From: Allodiplogaster sudhausi
Lineage: Eukaryota; Nematoda; Chromadorea; Rhabditida; Diplogasteridae
Assembly: GCA_945643635.1 (NCBI GenBank)
Contig: CALZFC010000030.1
Coordinates: 3,043,001 to 3,107,000 of the forward strand
DNA: 64,000 bases
Direction: 5' to 3'
Part shown: positions 35,952 through 47,599 of the stretch, piece after piece
How the letters are laid out: every line of letters begins with the position of its first letter
Numbering within the stretch: position 1 is the stretch's first letter
Translations under genes and position numbers: made by a program
The notes under the pieces: generated by a model
Seen by the model: only the letters and a program-made list of their open reading frames with translations
Told to the model about the DNA's origin: nothing
The model's database searches: none

Positions 35952-38900
35952 ATGTCGTCTGAAGCAACCAAGAACGCATCAGCCGGTGGCGAGCCACCAA
36001 TAGCGAAGCCGGATGCCGACAAGGGTAAGGAAGATAGTGGAATATTCGAAAATTGTGAGGAAGGCGTTGGATTTATCGAAATTTGTGAGGAGTACTTTGG
36101 AATGCTCTAAATTAAAGAAGGACTATTTCAAAAAGAGATAGAGAGGAATTTTAGATGGAAGGGACGCAAGTTTTCCATGAAATTTGGATAAATGTTTTTT
36201 TTAAAAAGAATATTCTAAATACCTTTCAAAATTAAATAATTTCTGCTGACGCATTCCTAGCGATTCTTCGCTTCTATAGAAAAAAATCGTTGTTGACATC
36301 GCCTTTTATGATATCACTGTTATTTCGTATTTTGAAGCTTCTGGCGACTCTGCTGCGCCCGCCGCCGCGCCCCAGAAGAACATCGAAGAGAAGAGGAAGA
36401 GTGAAAGTGGCAACAACACGAGCAATGGAAGAGGAGCGAGGAGAGAGAGTCGAGGAGGAGGAGGAGGAGCTTCATCAGGAAACTGGAGACAGCAGAGTAG
36501 CAACAATGAGGTTCGTTTTGCATTTCTCAACTCGAAACCTATTAGTAAATTTTCATGGGATAACTGCCTAGTACTCCATAAGCATCCTTTTGAACGGTTA
36601 TTTGAATTTATTATTGTGGGAATACCGTTTCTCGGTGTTCTTTTTCAGTGTCAAATCCTTTAAATATTCTGAATCCAAATCGGCATATTTGGTGATTCGG
36701 CTATTTCAGGAAAACTACGGAGGAAGACAGCGCCGCCGTACGAGCACTCGCGGTGAAGCAGGAGCGGAAGTGGCTGGTGGAGGAGGAGGAGATGGAAAGG
36801 GAAAGGCAGCAGGAGCTGCAGCAGCAGGAGGAAGCAAGGGCCGACTGAATAGCCAGTCGGCAGGCAAGAACAAGAAGGTTGGGTTGGATTGTTGGATCGA
36901 ATGAATTCATCATGTTTTGGGGTCAATGGGAAACTAGGTGTTTTTCCTCAATCCTCGACAAGGCTGACCAGAGGCATATTACGAAGTTGACTGGAGCAGA
37001 TTATGAAATTGAGGATATTCTTGGTGTCTAGCCCAATTCACCAAACATCATTTGGCCCCCATTTGGAAAGTATTTGTGTTTGCCCAGCTTTCGTGCAAGA
37101 AGAGTGGACGACGTCTCTGAATAAGAGCAAGCAAGGGCGGGGGGTGCGCCCATTTCGAAACCTGTTTAGGATGGCAGCTGTAAAATTAGAGTTGTGACTG
37201 CTGTTGAGTGATGCAGCGCTTTTTTTTGTTCTATTCTACCTGTCACAAATTTGCTTCTAAATCGCTTTGTGCTATCAGTACAATCACGCCATAAATAGGA
37301 GATCGAAATGGAGATTGCGGAGAGGGGAAAAGGAGAAAGTGAAAAGAGACACTGAGATAAAAGTTGGCGGGGGAGAGATGAAGAAGGTGCGGGAGCTGGC
37401 GCATGACTGACTGATAAGGGGCGGCTTTATGTGGAATTGACAAAAACATTCCAACTTTGAAAACAATGCTTCTGGTAGAAAAGAGAACATTTTCTGGTCA
37501 CTGAAAGTTGCTGATAGTAAGAGGTCAAATTAAAGATCAACTTAAAGTATATAAGATTGTATTATGAAATTGCTCAAAACACTTATTCAGTAGTCGAATT
37601 TGTTGTAGGAATGGAGCGACAGAAAGTCCTTCTCGCAGCAAGACAACAACAAGCGGGAGAAGACGCACAGCACGGCGGAGACGGACGCGCAGAGACGCAC
37701 TAGAAGCACAACATGTTGGTGGAGTACTGCTTGGATTTTATTGGGGGTTTGATTTGGAATATTCAAAATCAATTGTTTTATTAGAGTATTCGTTGGATTG
37801 TTGAATTTGTTTTGGAATATTCCAAATGCATTAGAGTATTCTACACATGTCATATTTGGCTTATTCCATTCAAACTAGTGTCATCTACAAATAGTGAGAT
37901 TGAATATATAAAAAAATATGTATATATTCTTATATTATTCCTTTTTTTGTAGCGGGCGGCAAGCAGAAGCGTGATGCGAAGCTCTCGATGCGGACAACCT
38001 CGCAGACGAGCAACGGCGACGGATTTGACTATGACAACTGTCGGTTTCACTTTGTAATATTACTATATTTCGGGGAATGACATTAGAATGCTTTTACGGT
38101 ATTTGACTATTTCATGGAACGGTTGATATTTATATGAAAAGAAAAAGCATTCCTTTTCTGGATTCATCAATATCTGTCTGTTTTTTCAGACGATGACCTC
38201 GAAGAGCCCTTCTCCGATTCGGATGCCGAGGATACGCGTCGCTCGCGCGGCCCGCAGAAGATGCTGCTGGCCATTCCGCGCGGCCGCATCCGCACGCTCT
38301 CCGGCACCGTCCCAGTGGTCAGTCGACAGGAATAAGCCCCGCCCACCCGTCCATATCTTCTTGATTTCTACGGCCCTCTGTTCCATGGCAAGCTGTAATT
38401 CTGCTGCTTCCTAGGTTGGCTACTCGCCGAAGTGGGGAGGACCGACGATGTGTCTCTCGTGCCTCCACTTTTTCGACCTTCCCGAGCAACTGGATGACTT
38501 TGCGGAGTATGTATATTTCATTTCAGTTAAAATAATATATTTAAAATATTAATTTAAGCTAATAAGCTAGTGTTATAAACAAATGACTCAATGATTACAG
38601 GCATCTCTTGATGGAACATCATATCGTTGTCGTCGAGATGGGACTCATTGTCGATCCTAAGAGGTTTCCATTTTACTCATTTCCATTTTAGGGAAGGTAG
38701 TTTTTTCCATTTATTTAAATATTCTGCTAAATCGAATATATGTTTTTTTAGTTCTTTGAATAGCACAAAGTAAACCAGATCTGAGGAAACAATGAAGAAA
38801 ACGCTGCTATTTTCAGATACATCGAGCACTGGCGACAGCGCTTCGCGAAGGAGAGCATTGACAACATCTTCCCGCGAATCGAGCCGGCAGAAGGCGATCA

Positions 38901-41900
38901 GTACCACGGTACGGAAATGCTTGCACAATCCGTTGAAGAATAATCTAAAGGAATATTCCTCATCCGGCGCCATTATCACTTTCAGGTTTACCCGATAACT
39001 GAAATGTGATTGGGGGAACGCGAATTGGAAGGGGGGGGGGGCAATAACTTTTCCAGAAACCCTTTATCTTCTATTTGTCCAAATGGCTGTAGAAAATCCT
39101 GTATTTTGAAAGAAATATCAGAATTTCCTTTCTTGCAGGCAAAGTGGAGTACTACTTCGAGATGAGCGAGCATCTTCCCGAGGACTACAGTCTGAGGCAG
39201 CGACTCGCCATGAGAAGACTCGAGGAGGCACTCTCTTGCCAGCAGAGAGAGCGGTCAGTAGAGGGATGGATAATGCAATCGGGCAGGATTAATGCAAATT
39301 AGAATATTCGAATTTATTGCGTGGCTTATTCTAACTGTGGGATATTCCATTGTTACACGACGTTTCGGTGATACTTTTTGATCTGGAGAATATAATGGTG
39401 TTCTTACGCCGAGAAGTCATAATTCTTCTCTCTCTCTCCCTCCTTTCTCTCTCCTTTCATCTGTATCTTTCCACTCTTACTGCTAGCCTTCTCTAAAGGG
39501 TTCACTTTTTCAGAGAAGATGGCAACTTCTCTCTCCAGTGCATCTTCTGTCGCTACACTGCGCGCGGAAACCGGTCCAAGGCCAGTATTATTTCTCTCTT
39601 CATATTTTGTATTTTTGCTAAAATAAGCATGTGAATTGCAAATCATGTAGATACATTGTATTTGGATCTTCAGTGCAACAAAAAAAACAATGCTAATCGT
39701 CATAATATAAATATATCTTTAGATCATTCATCATCTCTACATGATCCACCATCTCAATCTCGGCTCTCCAGACAATCTCGTCTTCGTCACCGAATACATT
39801 GAACATCTCAAGGTACCGTAGCTTATGAATATACAGAGAAGTTACTGTAGCATAATTTGGTTAGTTCATGGTTGGTTATTCAAGTAAGGAATTAGAGGGA
39901 AACGTGAGAATATTCTATTTGTTTAGTAGTACAAGTAATAATAATACCATTTATAATTATACTTATTTTAGGAGAAACTTGGTCGCAACGAGTGCATCTA
40001 CTGCGAGAAGATCTTCGCGGATCGCAACACCCTCATGGATCACATGAGAAAGCGGAACCATCGCGAGGTTAGGATTGGTTGTTTCCGAAAAAGGATGGAT
40101 TCGGAACAAGAAAATTATTAGACCTTCTAGTTCCAGGATTGTAGAATTCAGTAATTGATTCTGAAAAAGAAGCAAAATAAAGCATATTCAGGTGAACCCG
40201 AAGAATCACTACTACGACAAGTTCTACATCATCAACTACCTCGAGCTCGGGAAACGTTGGCTGGAGGTGCTCGCCGAGGACTTTGAGGATACCATCACTA
40301 CTTTTGTCGATTCGGACGAAGAGGAGGAAGAGTCAGTGATCATCTGGTGCTCATTGTCAAACGACTGACATTTAACAGATAACGAATAGTTTTATTTCTG
40401 CTATTTCGAATTTTCTAAATTGATCGAACATGCTAAAAGTTGTAATAGCTTGTGAGAATGGGAATAATTTAAGTATTCTTCACAGCTATCATGTATGGAA
40501 TAAGAAGGAAGTTTTTAATAAAATAACATTACTCTCTCAGGGATTCGTGGTGCGAGTGGCAAGAGGATAACGTTGACGCTGATGAGACACGCGTGGTGTG
40601 CCTTGCATGCGATGACAGCGCCGAGGGAGCGAGTCAGCTCATGGACCACATGAAGGTATCGGATATTCTAACAGTTTACACCGTTTGGAATATTCCAATA
40701 TTCGCAATCCTGGGTTTTGAACGTGCCAATTTTCCCGCAGCTTGTTGATGTTCTAAGGTTGTCTTTGCAACTGGCACTGTTTTATTGTAGAATTGAATAA
40801 TTTCTTTTTTAGAACAAGCACGAATTCGACCTGCTGGGCGAGATCGAGAAGGAGAAGCTCGGCATGTACGAGCGTATGAAGCTGGTGAATTTCATCCGAA
40901 GACAGGTTATTTGCTGCTGTAATCAATTGGTTTTATATATCTACGACTTCTGTTCAGTTCTTGTTGAGCTGCAAGTAGCTTTAAGATTGAAGTGAAAGAA
41001 TTGAATGAAAAATAGTTGTTTTTATTGCGGTCAAACCAGTTGTTATTATTGAGGCGTAATTAGCTTGTCTTTCTTCCAGAACTACAACTCGACATGCTGG
41101 GTCTGCGGCAAGACTGAGCTCGGCAACTGGCTCTGTCTCTACAAGCACATCGACGAGAACCATAAGCCCATCAAGGTGAGAGGAGTAGCTACAGTACCGG
41201 AAATCAAAACGGATTTATTACCATATCGCAGATGTAGTTTACAAGTAAAGTATGTATGGGGGAAATGCGCGAATTTTTTAAGAAGGCGGAATAATGAAAG
41301 AATACGTGAAACACAATTTGAGGGCAATTTTGGAATCTTCTCTTTAACAATAGTTTTAAAATATTATTCTTATTATTTTTATGTTTGAATTGGTGATGTC
41401 GATATCATATGTTTTAGGGATACTGTATATGACTGGCGAGGTATCTAACTTTAACATTTCAGGGCCTTCCTGAGCGCTCGACCTGGGACACTGAAGCCGA
41501 GCTGGTGCCCCTCTTCGGCAACGACCATCTGCTGTGGATGCTCGAGTCGCTGATGGACGAGCGCGCCGCCACGCCTACTCTCAAGGAGGCCAAAGGAGGA
41601 CTGGCCAGGCTGGTCGCTGAGAGCAAGAACAACACTGTCGAGGGGGTCAGTTTTGGAAGTGTTTGGAATATTCCAATAAAGGTCCGACCGTTTGGAATAT
41701 TCCAATAATGAGATGACTGTTTGGAATATTCCAATAATGAGATGAGCGTTTGGAATATTCCAATAATGGAATGTCTGTTGAGATGCCAATAATGAGATTC
41801 CTGTTTGGGATATTCCAAGAAAAAGATCACTGTTTGGGATATTCCAGTAACGAGATCTGGAGCTTTATTATATCTTGACCAATTTAAAATATTTATTACT

Positions 41901-42095
41901 CCTTTCTAATATACTATCTAAACTATTACACGAATTTTTCTTCTACCAAAAAAGAACGAACTATTCTGTCATAAATCCATTTGAATATGCTTCGTTCAGG
42001 TGGTCGCCGAAGATCTTCCAAACATGCCGGATCTACCAGACCTGGACCAGATGATTCTGGAGCAGAATCAGCCGACATCTGGAGACACCCTCTAA
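35952..42095 (+). CDS. ZNF277: ZNF277-type C2H2 zinc-finger protein, 19 exons
   Basis: Nineteen exons (first 35952-36024, last 42000-42095) join in phase to 693 aa. From residue about 249 the order matches human ZNF277: a first finger ending in LLMEHHIVV, the block YIEHWRQRF, LPEDYSLRQRL, a finger C-x2-C-x12-H, CIYCEKIFADRNTLMDHMRK, PKNHYYDKFYIINYLELGK, an acidic run, a finger with HMKNKHEFDLL, KLVNFIRRQ, a last C-x2-C finger and GLPERSTWD. ZNF277 proteins are nuclear and linked to transcriptional control and ribosome assembly. Unlike the 450-aa human protein it has about 240 extra N-terminal residues, rich in Arg/Gly/Ser and Ala (exons 1-6), possibly an RNA-binding RGG-like region. The intron 39581-39722 has a GC donor (AAG|gccagt). 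The ATG follows a tttttatag acceptor. The donor of exon 4 (37723) is chosen by phase only. Confidence 0.9.
41650..41850. repeat. Minisatellite of about 31 bp with TTGGAATATTCCAA core
   Basis: Six to seven copies of GTTTGGAATATTCCAATAAT plus GAGATGACT-like spacer lie in the last ZNF277 intron (41646-41999). The palindromic cores are almost perfectly kept while spacers vary. Confidence 0.85.
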
Positions 42096-42126
42096 TACCA
42101 TTCAACAACATCGTCTTTCTTCTCTC

Positions 42127-42171
<45 letters not shown>

Positions 42172-43443
42172 CTTCTCCCTCTGCTCCCTCTCCAGTCTAC
42201 TATCTCTCCTTTTCTACTCTATTGCATTTCTCTCCTGAGAAGCAACCTCCACTTCTGTCGAGCGTACTTATATGATATGCTCTGTTGCTTCCTCTCGTCT
42301 ATCACTCTTCCTCTATACTATATTCAAGCTGCGTGCTATCTCTTTGACTAGTGTTAACTCTAGCTGTGTTCTAAGCACGAATAGCCTAGAGAACTTGTGC
42401 CGAAGTGTCCCATGATTTGTTGCATTATCATTGGGAGACACACTCTGCCTTGTCATCACCTTGTTCTACCGCACCATTTCAGGCTACCCACCCAGCCACT
42501 AGACCCTCACCTAACTCTGTGTAGATGAACAACGCAGCATTAGTTGGAAATAGTTTACCTGAAGCTTTCCCTAATCTGTTTAGTTTACTCTATTTGGGGT
42601 CCTGTTCCGCGTGACTTTTGTCCATTGTATCATCCAATGCTTGAATGCATCATTTGATGGGGGTGCTCTCATATTTTCCTGCCTCTTTATACATCTCTCT
42701 GTCCCTGTGTCTTCATAGTGCCCATTTCTAATTACAGCCCCATCAGACTACTACTGTCATTTCACACAACATCTTGCATAGCCGCTACACCTTGGCTTAT
42801 TCAAAACTCCTAGCATTTTGGAGTCGTTAAATCACAACACCTCGCTTGTATCTTGCTTCGCTTGAATCTTTTTTTTTCTTTATTTCTCACACTGTCTCAT
42901 CACGCTTTCCCACTCTTATCACCAGTCTTAATACACAAGGAGTTCTCTCTAGTGGCACGTTGGATGTTGAACGTAGACACACTCTTTCTAGAACCGCTGC
43001 CTGCCGTTAATTCTCCTTACATCATTTGCCACCTATATTGTCTTATTTACTATGTTTACTATTGCCGTACTAAATGTGTTGTCGTCCAAGTACGGTAGGA
43101 CCCCAGTGTAAGATCCGAGTTCGTTTGCCGGTTACGCTCTATAAATATAATGTTTGTGATCGGCCGTTGTTGAAAAGGAATAAAGTTGTCCAGTCTGAAT
43201 TCCATGTTTAGTCGACAGGGCATGTGCGAGAATTAAGATGACGAAGTATCAGTAGCAGGGACATTGTTGGTTGCTGTGAAGTGTTTATACATTATGATTC
43301 AACAATTATACGATCAAAGCCATGTGCTGTTTTTATTATCCTAGTAAAGACGCATAAAAAATCCTTTATCGGATATGTAGGCTAAAGATCAGGCAACAGA
43401 TAACAGAAATATGTTAAGCACCAATACGCAAAGATGCCTTTGC
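42096..43443 (+). other. ZNF277 3' region and spacer
   Basis: A CT tract (42115-42225) follows the stop codon, then ordinary AT/GC-mixed DNA without introns or coding frames, and AATAAA at 43179-43184. That may be a 1.1-kb 3'UTR. Sequence from about 43185 onward is also present near 45400, marking the edge of a tandem duplication. Confidence 0.5.
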
Positions 43444-44726
43444 CTATACTAGAATTTCAAAAGAATTATTCTGAAAATGACAGAAGAAGAAGAGCGAAAC
43501 GATTGGTAAGATTACTCCGATGATAGAGGATGGTTGCCTATTGAAAGAAGAATCCAGCGGACCTATAGTATTCCTACAGTATTCCTCAATGTCAGACCCA
43601 TAGTACCGTATCCATATATTCAAGGGCGTAACGTCTTGGGACATGATGGCGTAGAAGACTTCGACCGGGTAGTTCGCTATGCTTGGATACCTTGTCCTTA
43701 CATACTGCTCCGTGTTCGCAACGCACATGTCGCGCGCAATCCGTTCAAGAGGCGCTGGTCCTTCGTTCATCACGTAAATGCCATCGTCGCAGCAATAATA
43801 GAGGTCACGGCCGAGTGCCACCGAGTTGACATCGTCGTCTCTGTAGAAAGTTGGAGGAATACTTCTCTCCATGTCTGCTCATTTGCGGCCACTCTCACTG
43901 CCATCAGCTTGCCCGCGCAGAGAATCCACTCTTCTCCATAAAGCATCGTAAAGGTGACGGATACACGGCGGGAGGGGCGGGAATGACCTGCCGTTATCGT
44001 GATGCTGTAGATGAGCGTGTGCAGTAGGCAATCGTACACATCAATCACGTGCACAGTCGAAATCGCCACTTTTTGCTTGCCATTCGACACAATCGAGAGC
44101 CCCTCATTTCTGTATTTTAGCTGTCTGCCCTCTCGTATGTGCAGGCTTTAAAGCTCACAAACATCTCTCCTGTCTACGTCGAGTTTGAAGCGTAGAAACT
44201 GTATCCAGTAATGCCAATTCGACATGTGGAATACATAGGTGAACAGCGGAGTCTCACCATCCGCGTCCACTCCCATTGCTGACATCTCACCAATATTCGA
44301 CGGCAGGAGAAGAGGCGCGCGGCCTTCATAGTACTGCATGACATGGAGTTGAGTGGATTCTCTGTCTAGTCTAGTGTCCACCATGAGAAGACGCTTCTGG
44401 GCCACATTGAACATGTAGAAGGCGGGTGTGGTCGTAGAGTAAGACAGAACGCACGGAGCAGTGCGTTCTGAGCCGGCACATCCGAGAGGGAGGTGTTCGC
44501 GAGAGATGGCTATTTCACGACTGCTCGCCGGCGCCCTAGATCCGGCGGACTCTCCTCCTCGTATCCTTGGCAGCACTCTGAGAGTAGCGTCGGCGTCCAG
44601 ATTAGAGTCGTCCTCTTCGATGAGTACGAACAGCTCGTCATTGGCAGCCAAGAGTGTGCGGCGGAGGCGGGAGGAGGTCAACTTCACGCAGCAAGAGGGC
44701 TTCGAGTAGAACAACGGCATCGTCAT
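43444..44726 (-). pseudogene. Tandem-duplicate gene copy A, broken by a stop and a frameshift
   Basis: A single-exon frame starts at 44726 (MTMPLFYSKP) and stops at TAA 44150-44148. The reading frame then resumes for about 100 codons and is broken again near 43860 by a net 4-nt deletion. Both breaks are seen by aligning with copy B (45712-48456), which stays open at these places. The two proteins are clearly paralogous throughout (LLAANDELFVLIEED, ISREHLPLG, RPSR, LYGEEWILC, REV). The product is unknown; it has no signal peptide and ends in a hydrophobic stretch. Unless the stop is spliced out, which I could not make work in frame, this copy is dead. Confidence 0.75.
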
Positions 44727-46862
44727 CCTTAAGCTTGTATGATTAAAAATGAAGTGACGCTAGAAAACATGGTTAAAGCAGACACAAGGGTGGCCTGAGG
44801 ACCGCATTCAACAAGCGACGTCAACTGAAGCGAGTTGCGAGATTCAAGTAGGTTATATGGAGGAAAGCCATGAGAAGACCCACGAGATAATGAATGAATA
44901 AAGGAAAAAAAATGCACATTCAAGAACTGGTCATATACATACATAGCTTCCAAAAAGAACAGAAGGTGACAAGTGCAGTAGAGGACGCTGAAATGGGGAC
45001 GACGGTCTGAGAAGGAGTTGACAACTTACAATTAATATAAAATAAAAATGAACAAGTAGAGGGAAGAGCAAGAGGCCATGTTTAGACGAAGCTACTCGAT
45101 GCGAATGCGAAATCTTCTAATACAGTCAAGGGCAATTATATCCACTTGCTAATTGTTCGAGCTGACATTTGCATAGTGCTTAACCATAAGGTAATAAGAA
45201 CGTTTAGCACTTCATGATTGACGACGAGCCAGAAGGTAAAATCTGCCCTCGTTGTCGATAGAAGATGTTTCGTGTTGGAATCGCCTATGAAACAATGAGG
45301 TATTGTCCTCCGGAATGTGTATGTAAATATCTTCCAGTATGCTAATATGGAAATTGTAAACCAGATTCCATAGTCGAGATCAATGGCGCCCTTATAATCC
45401 ATAAATTTTAATGGACAGGGCATGTTCAAGAATTGAAGATATCAACGTATGAGAAGGAAGAAATTAAAAGGCCATAATTGGTTGCCGTGAGATAGAATAT
45501 AATGGGCAATTTGGCGAATTGTTTATCAAAATTATGCCTTTTGATTAAAAAATAATATAATTATGCGGTTTGTATTATCCCATTAAACACGCATGCAAAA
45601 ATCCTTTATCTGATATGTAGGTTAAAGGTCCACATATTACAGAAATATGCTGACCATGAGCATCAATAAGTAAAGATGCCCGTATCTGATTAATGAAGGC
45701 TTAACCAATAATTATGAAATGGAAAAGAAGAGGAGCGAAAATAATGGTGAGATTACTCCAATGACAGAGAGAGGATTGTGACGAATGGAAAGAAGAAACC
45801 CATGGACTCTGTAGTGCCCGCCGGGAACGGCAGTATTCCTCAGACTAGACAGTATACCGGTGCCACAACGATTCGAGTACTGATGCTCTGCTGTCATGAC
45901 GCGAGAGAAGAGTCCGACCGGGTAGTTCACCATAAATGGATGTATTCTCCTTATTGGCTGCTTCGTGCTCGCAACGCACAAGTCGCTCGCAACTCGTTCA
46001 AGAGACGCCGATCCTTCGCTCATCATGCGAACGCCGTTGCCGCGGCAGAAGTAGAGATCATGGCCAAGTGCCACCGGGTTCACATAGTCGTCTCTGCGGT
46101 AAGTCGGAGGAAATACAACCTCTCTCCATGTCCGCTCGTTTGCCGCCACTCTCACTGCTAGCTGCTTACCCGAATCGAACCGCCTCATCATCTTCTCGCT
46201 ACAGAGAATCCATTCTTCTCCATAAAGTATCGTAAAGGTGACGGATATAGGGCGTGAGGGGCGTGCATGGACTGCCGGTATGCTGATGCGATAGGCGAGC
46301 TCGTTCAATGCGCAGTCGTACACATCAACAACGTGCACGCTCGAAATTGCCACTTTTTGCTTGCCATCACACTGAAAAGAATGTCTTAGACATCAAATGT
46401 CTAGCCCCGAATGTCCAGAAAAATGTCTAAGACATCGCATGTCTAGCTCAGTGATGTTTAATCAAACAAGACTTCAATGTCTAGAAATTTCGCGGAACGT
46501 GAATGTCTTGAATGTCTAGCATTTTTTTGGTCATTACAAAAATATTCGAAAGCGTATAGCTACGCACGGACTGTAAAATTCAGAAAAAAAGCTGAAAAAA
46601 TAGGCACGATTATAATATTGTTTTCCATATTACTTTTGCTGTTATTATGTTTGTTTTTTCCTTCCCAGGTCGGCGCGCGGTCGCCAAGGCGTCTTTTGCG
46701 GGCTGCCGCAGGCGGGGTGTTGCAGCCGAGACCTTCGCGGCAATCAAGGTTTGGAGCTTCCATGTTGCAGGTAGATTGCTTCGCGAGTTGCGGGTGACGT
46801 CTGATGGACGCGGCGCCCGATTCTCACGGCCGTATCGCGGGGACTAAACAGGTTAAGTTTGC

Positions 46863-46929
46863 TTTTTAAGCTCTGCTTGGCGCGCTGGCGCCAAGCAGAG
46901 CTTAAAAATGCACCATCTGCTGATGGTGC
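46863..46929 (+). repeat. Two perfect hairpins over the MSP start codon
   Basis: Positions 46863-46883 and 46888-46908 form a perfect 21-bp stem with a GCTG loop; its last base is the A of the ATG. Immediately after, 46910-46929 forms a perfect 8-bp stem, GCACCATC/GATGGTGC, with loop TGCT. Either could block ribosome access or be a by-product of hairpin-mediated DNA synthesis. Confidence 0.9.
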
Positions 46930-47403
46930 AGCGCCTTCCCAGCCGCGCGACTGCCGCCGTCCCCATGCAGCTCCAGCTCGCGCCCTCCGACCTTCGTTTC
47001 AAGGCCGCCGGCGGACTCTCGCATGTCTCCGTCCTCAACACCACCGACAAGCGCCGCGCCATCAAGGTCTTCATTTGGAATCATCAGAGCAAATATTCCT
47101 TGTAAAGCATTGATTTGTTTGCAGGTGAAGTGCTCGGACAATCAGCTGTACCGCGAGAATCCGGTGCACGCCTTCGTCGAGCCCTGCGACACTCTCCGCA
47201 TCGACGTCCTCCGCCAGAACGGCGCCGCCAAGACCGACAAGATCGTCGTTCTCGCCGCGGATGTCAGCCGACCCATGCTCTTCATGCCATCTGAATACCT
47301 CTTGCAGGCCACGAAGGAGGACACGGACGCGCGCGCCGTGACTGCGCGTGCCGCGGCGCCCGAGCTCATGGTCCTGCCGCTCATCGTCAACGCTGCCGAG
47401 TAG
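46908..47403 (+). CDS. Small major sperm protein (MSP)-domain protein, two exons
   Basis: Exons 46908-47066 and 47125-47403 join in phase 0 to 145 aa. After about 19 N-terminal residues (a second Met at 46965 may be the real start) comes an MSP domain: LAPSDLRFKAAGG, then an N-T-T-D-K-R-R-A-I-K strand split by the intron, VKCSDNQLYRENPVHAFVEP, and a K-T-D-K-I-V-V strand. This matches the small MSP-like SSP class of nematode sperm proteins, immunoglobulin-like folds that polymerise or bind membrane partners. The C-terminus has an extra Ala/Arg-rich stretch. The gene lies between the TIRs of the element at 46378-47814 and has an AATAAA at 47594. The gene is intact, so it may be functional cargo. 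Confidence 0.85.
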
Positions 47404-47593
47404 CCACCGATTCTCTCCTCGTGCCGCCTTCCCTTCCCCCTTCTCCCTCAGACTTCCGCCCTTTCTCTTCCCTTGCTCGCTTGTTTTGTTTCTCGATATC
47501 TGTTGAATATGTGGTTGATTTAAAACTATTTCCTGTACTACATATAATGCACTGGATATCTGTGAAATGACGAAGCAAAGCAAAGCAAGAAGA

Positions 47594-47599
47594 AATAAA
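47594..47599 (+). terminator. Poly(A) signal of the MSP-domain gene
   Basis: AATAAA 190 nt after the stop codon and still inside the TIR element. Confidence 0.6.

Noticed and set aside
44113..44150. A 38-nt GT-AG intron that would remove the stop in copy A
   Set aside because: Its length is not a multiple of three and the joined frame hits a TGA a few codons later; copy B has no gap there.
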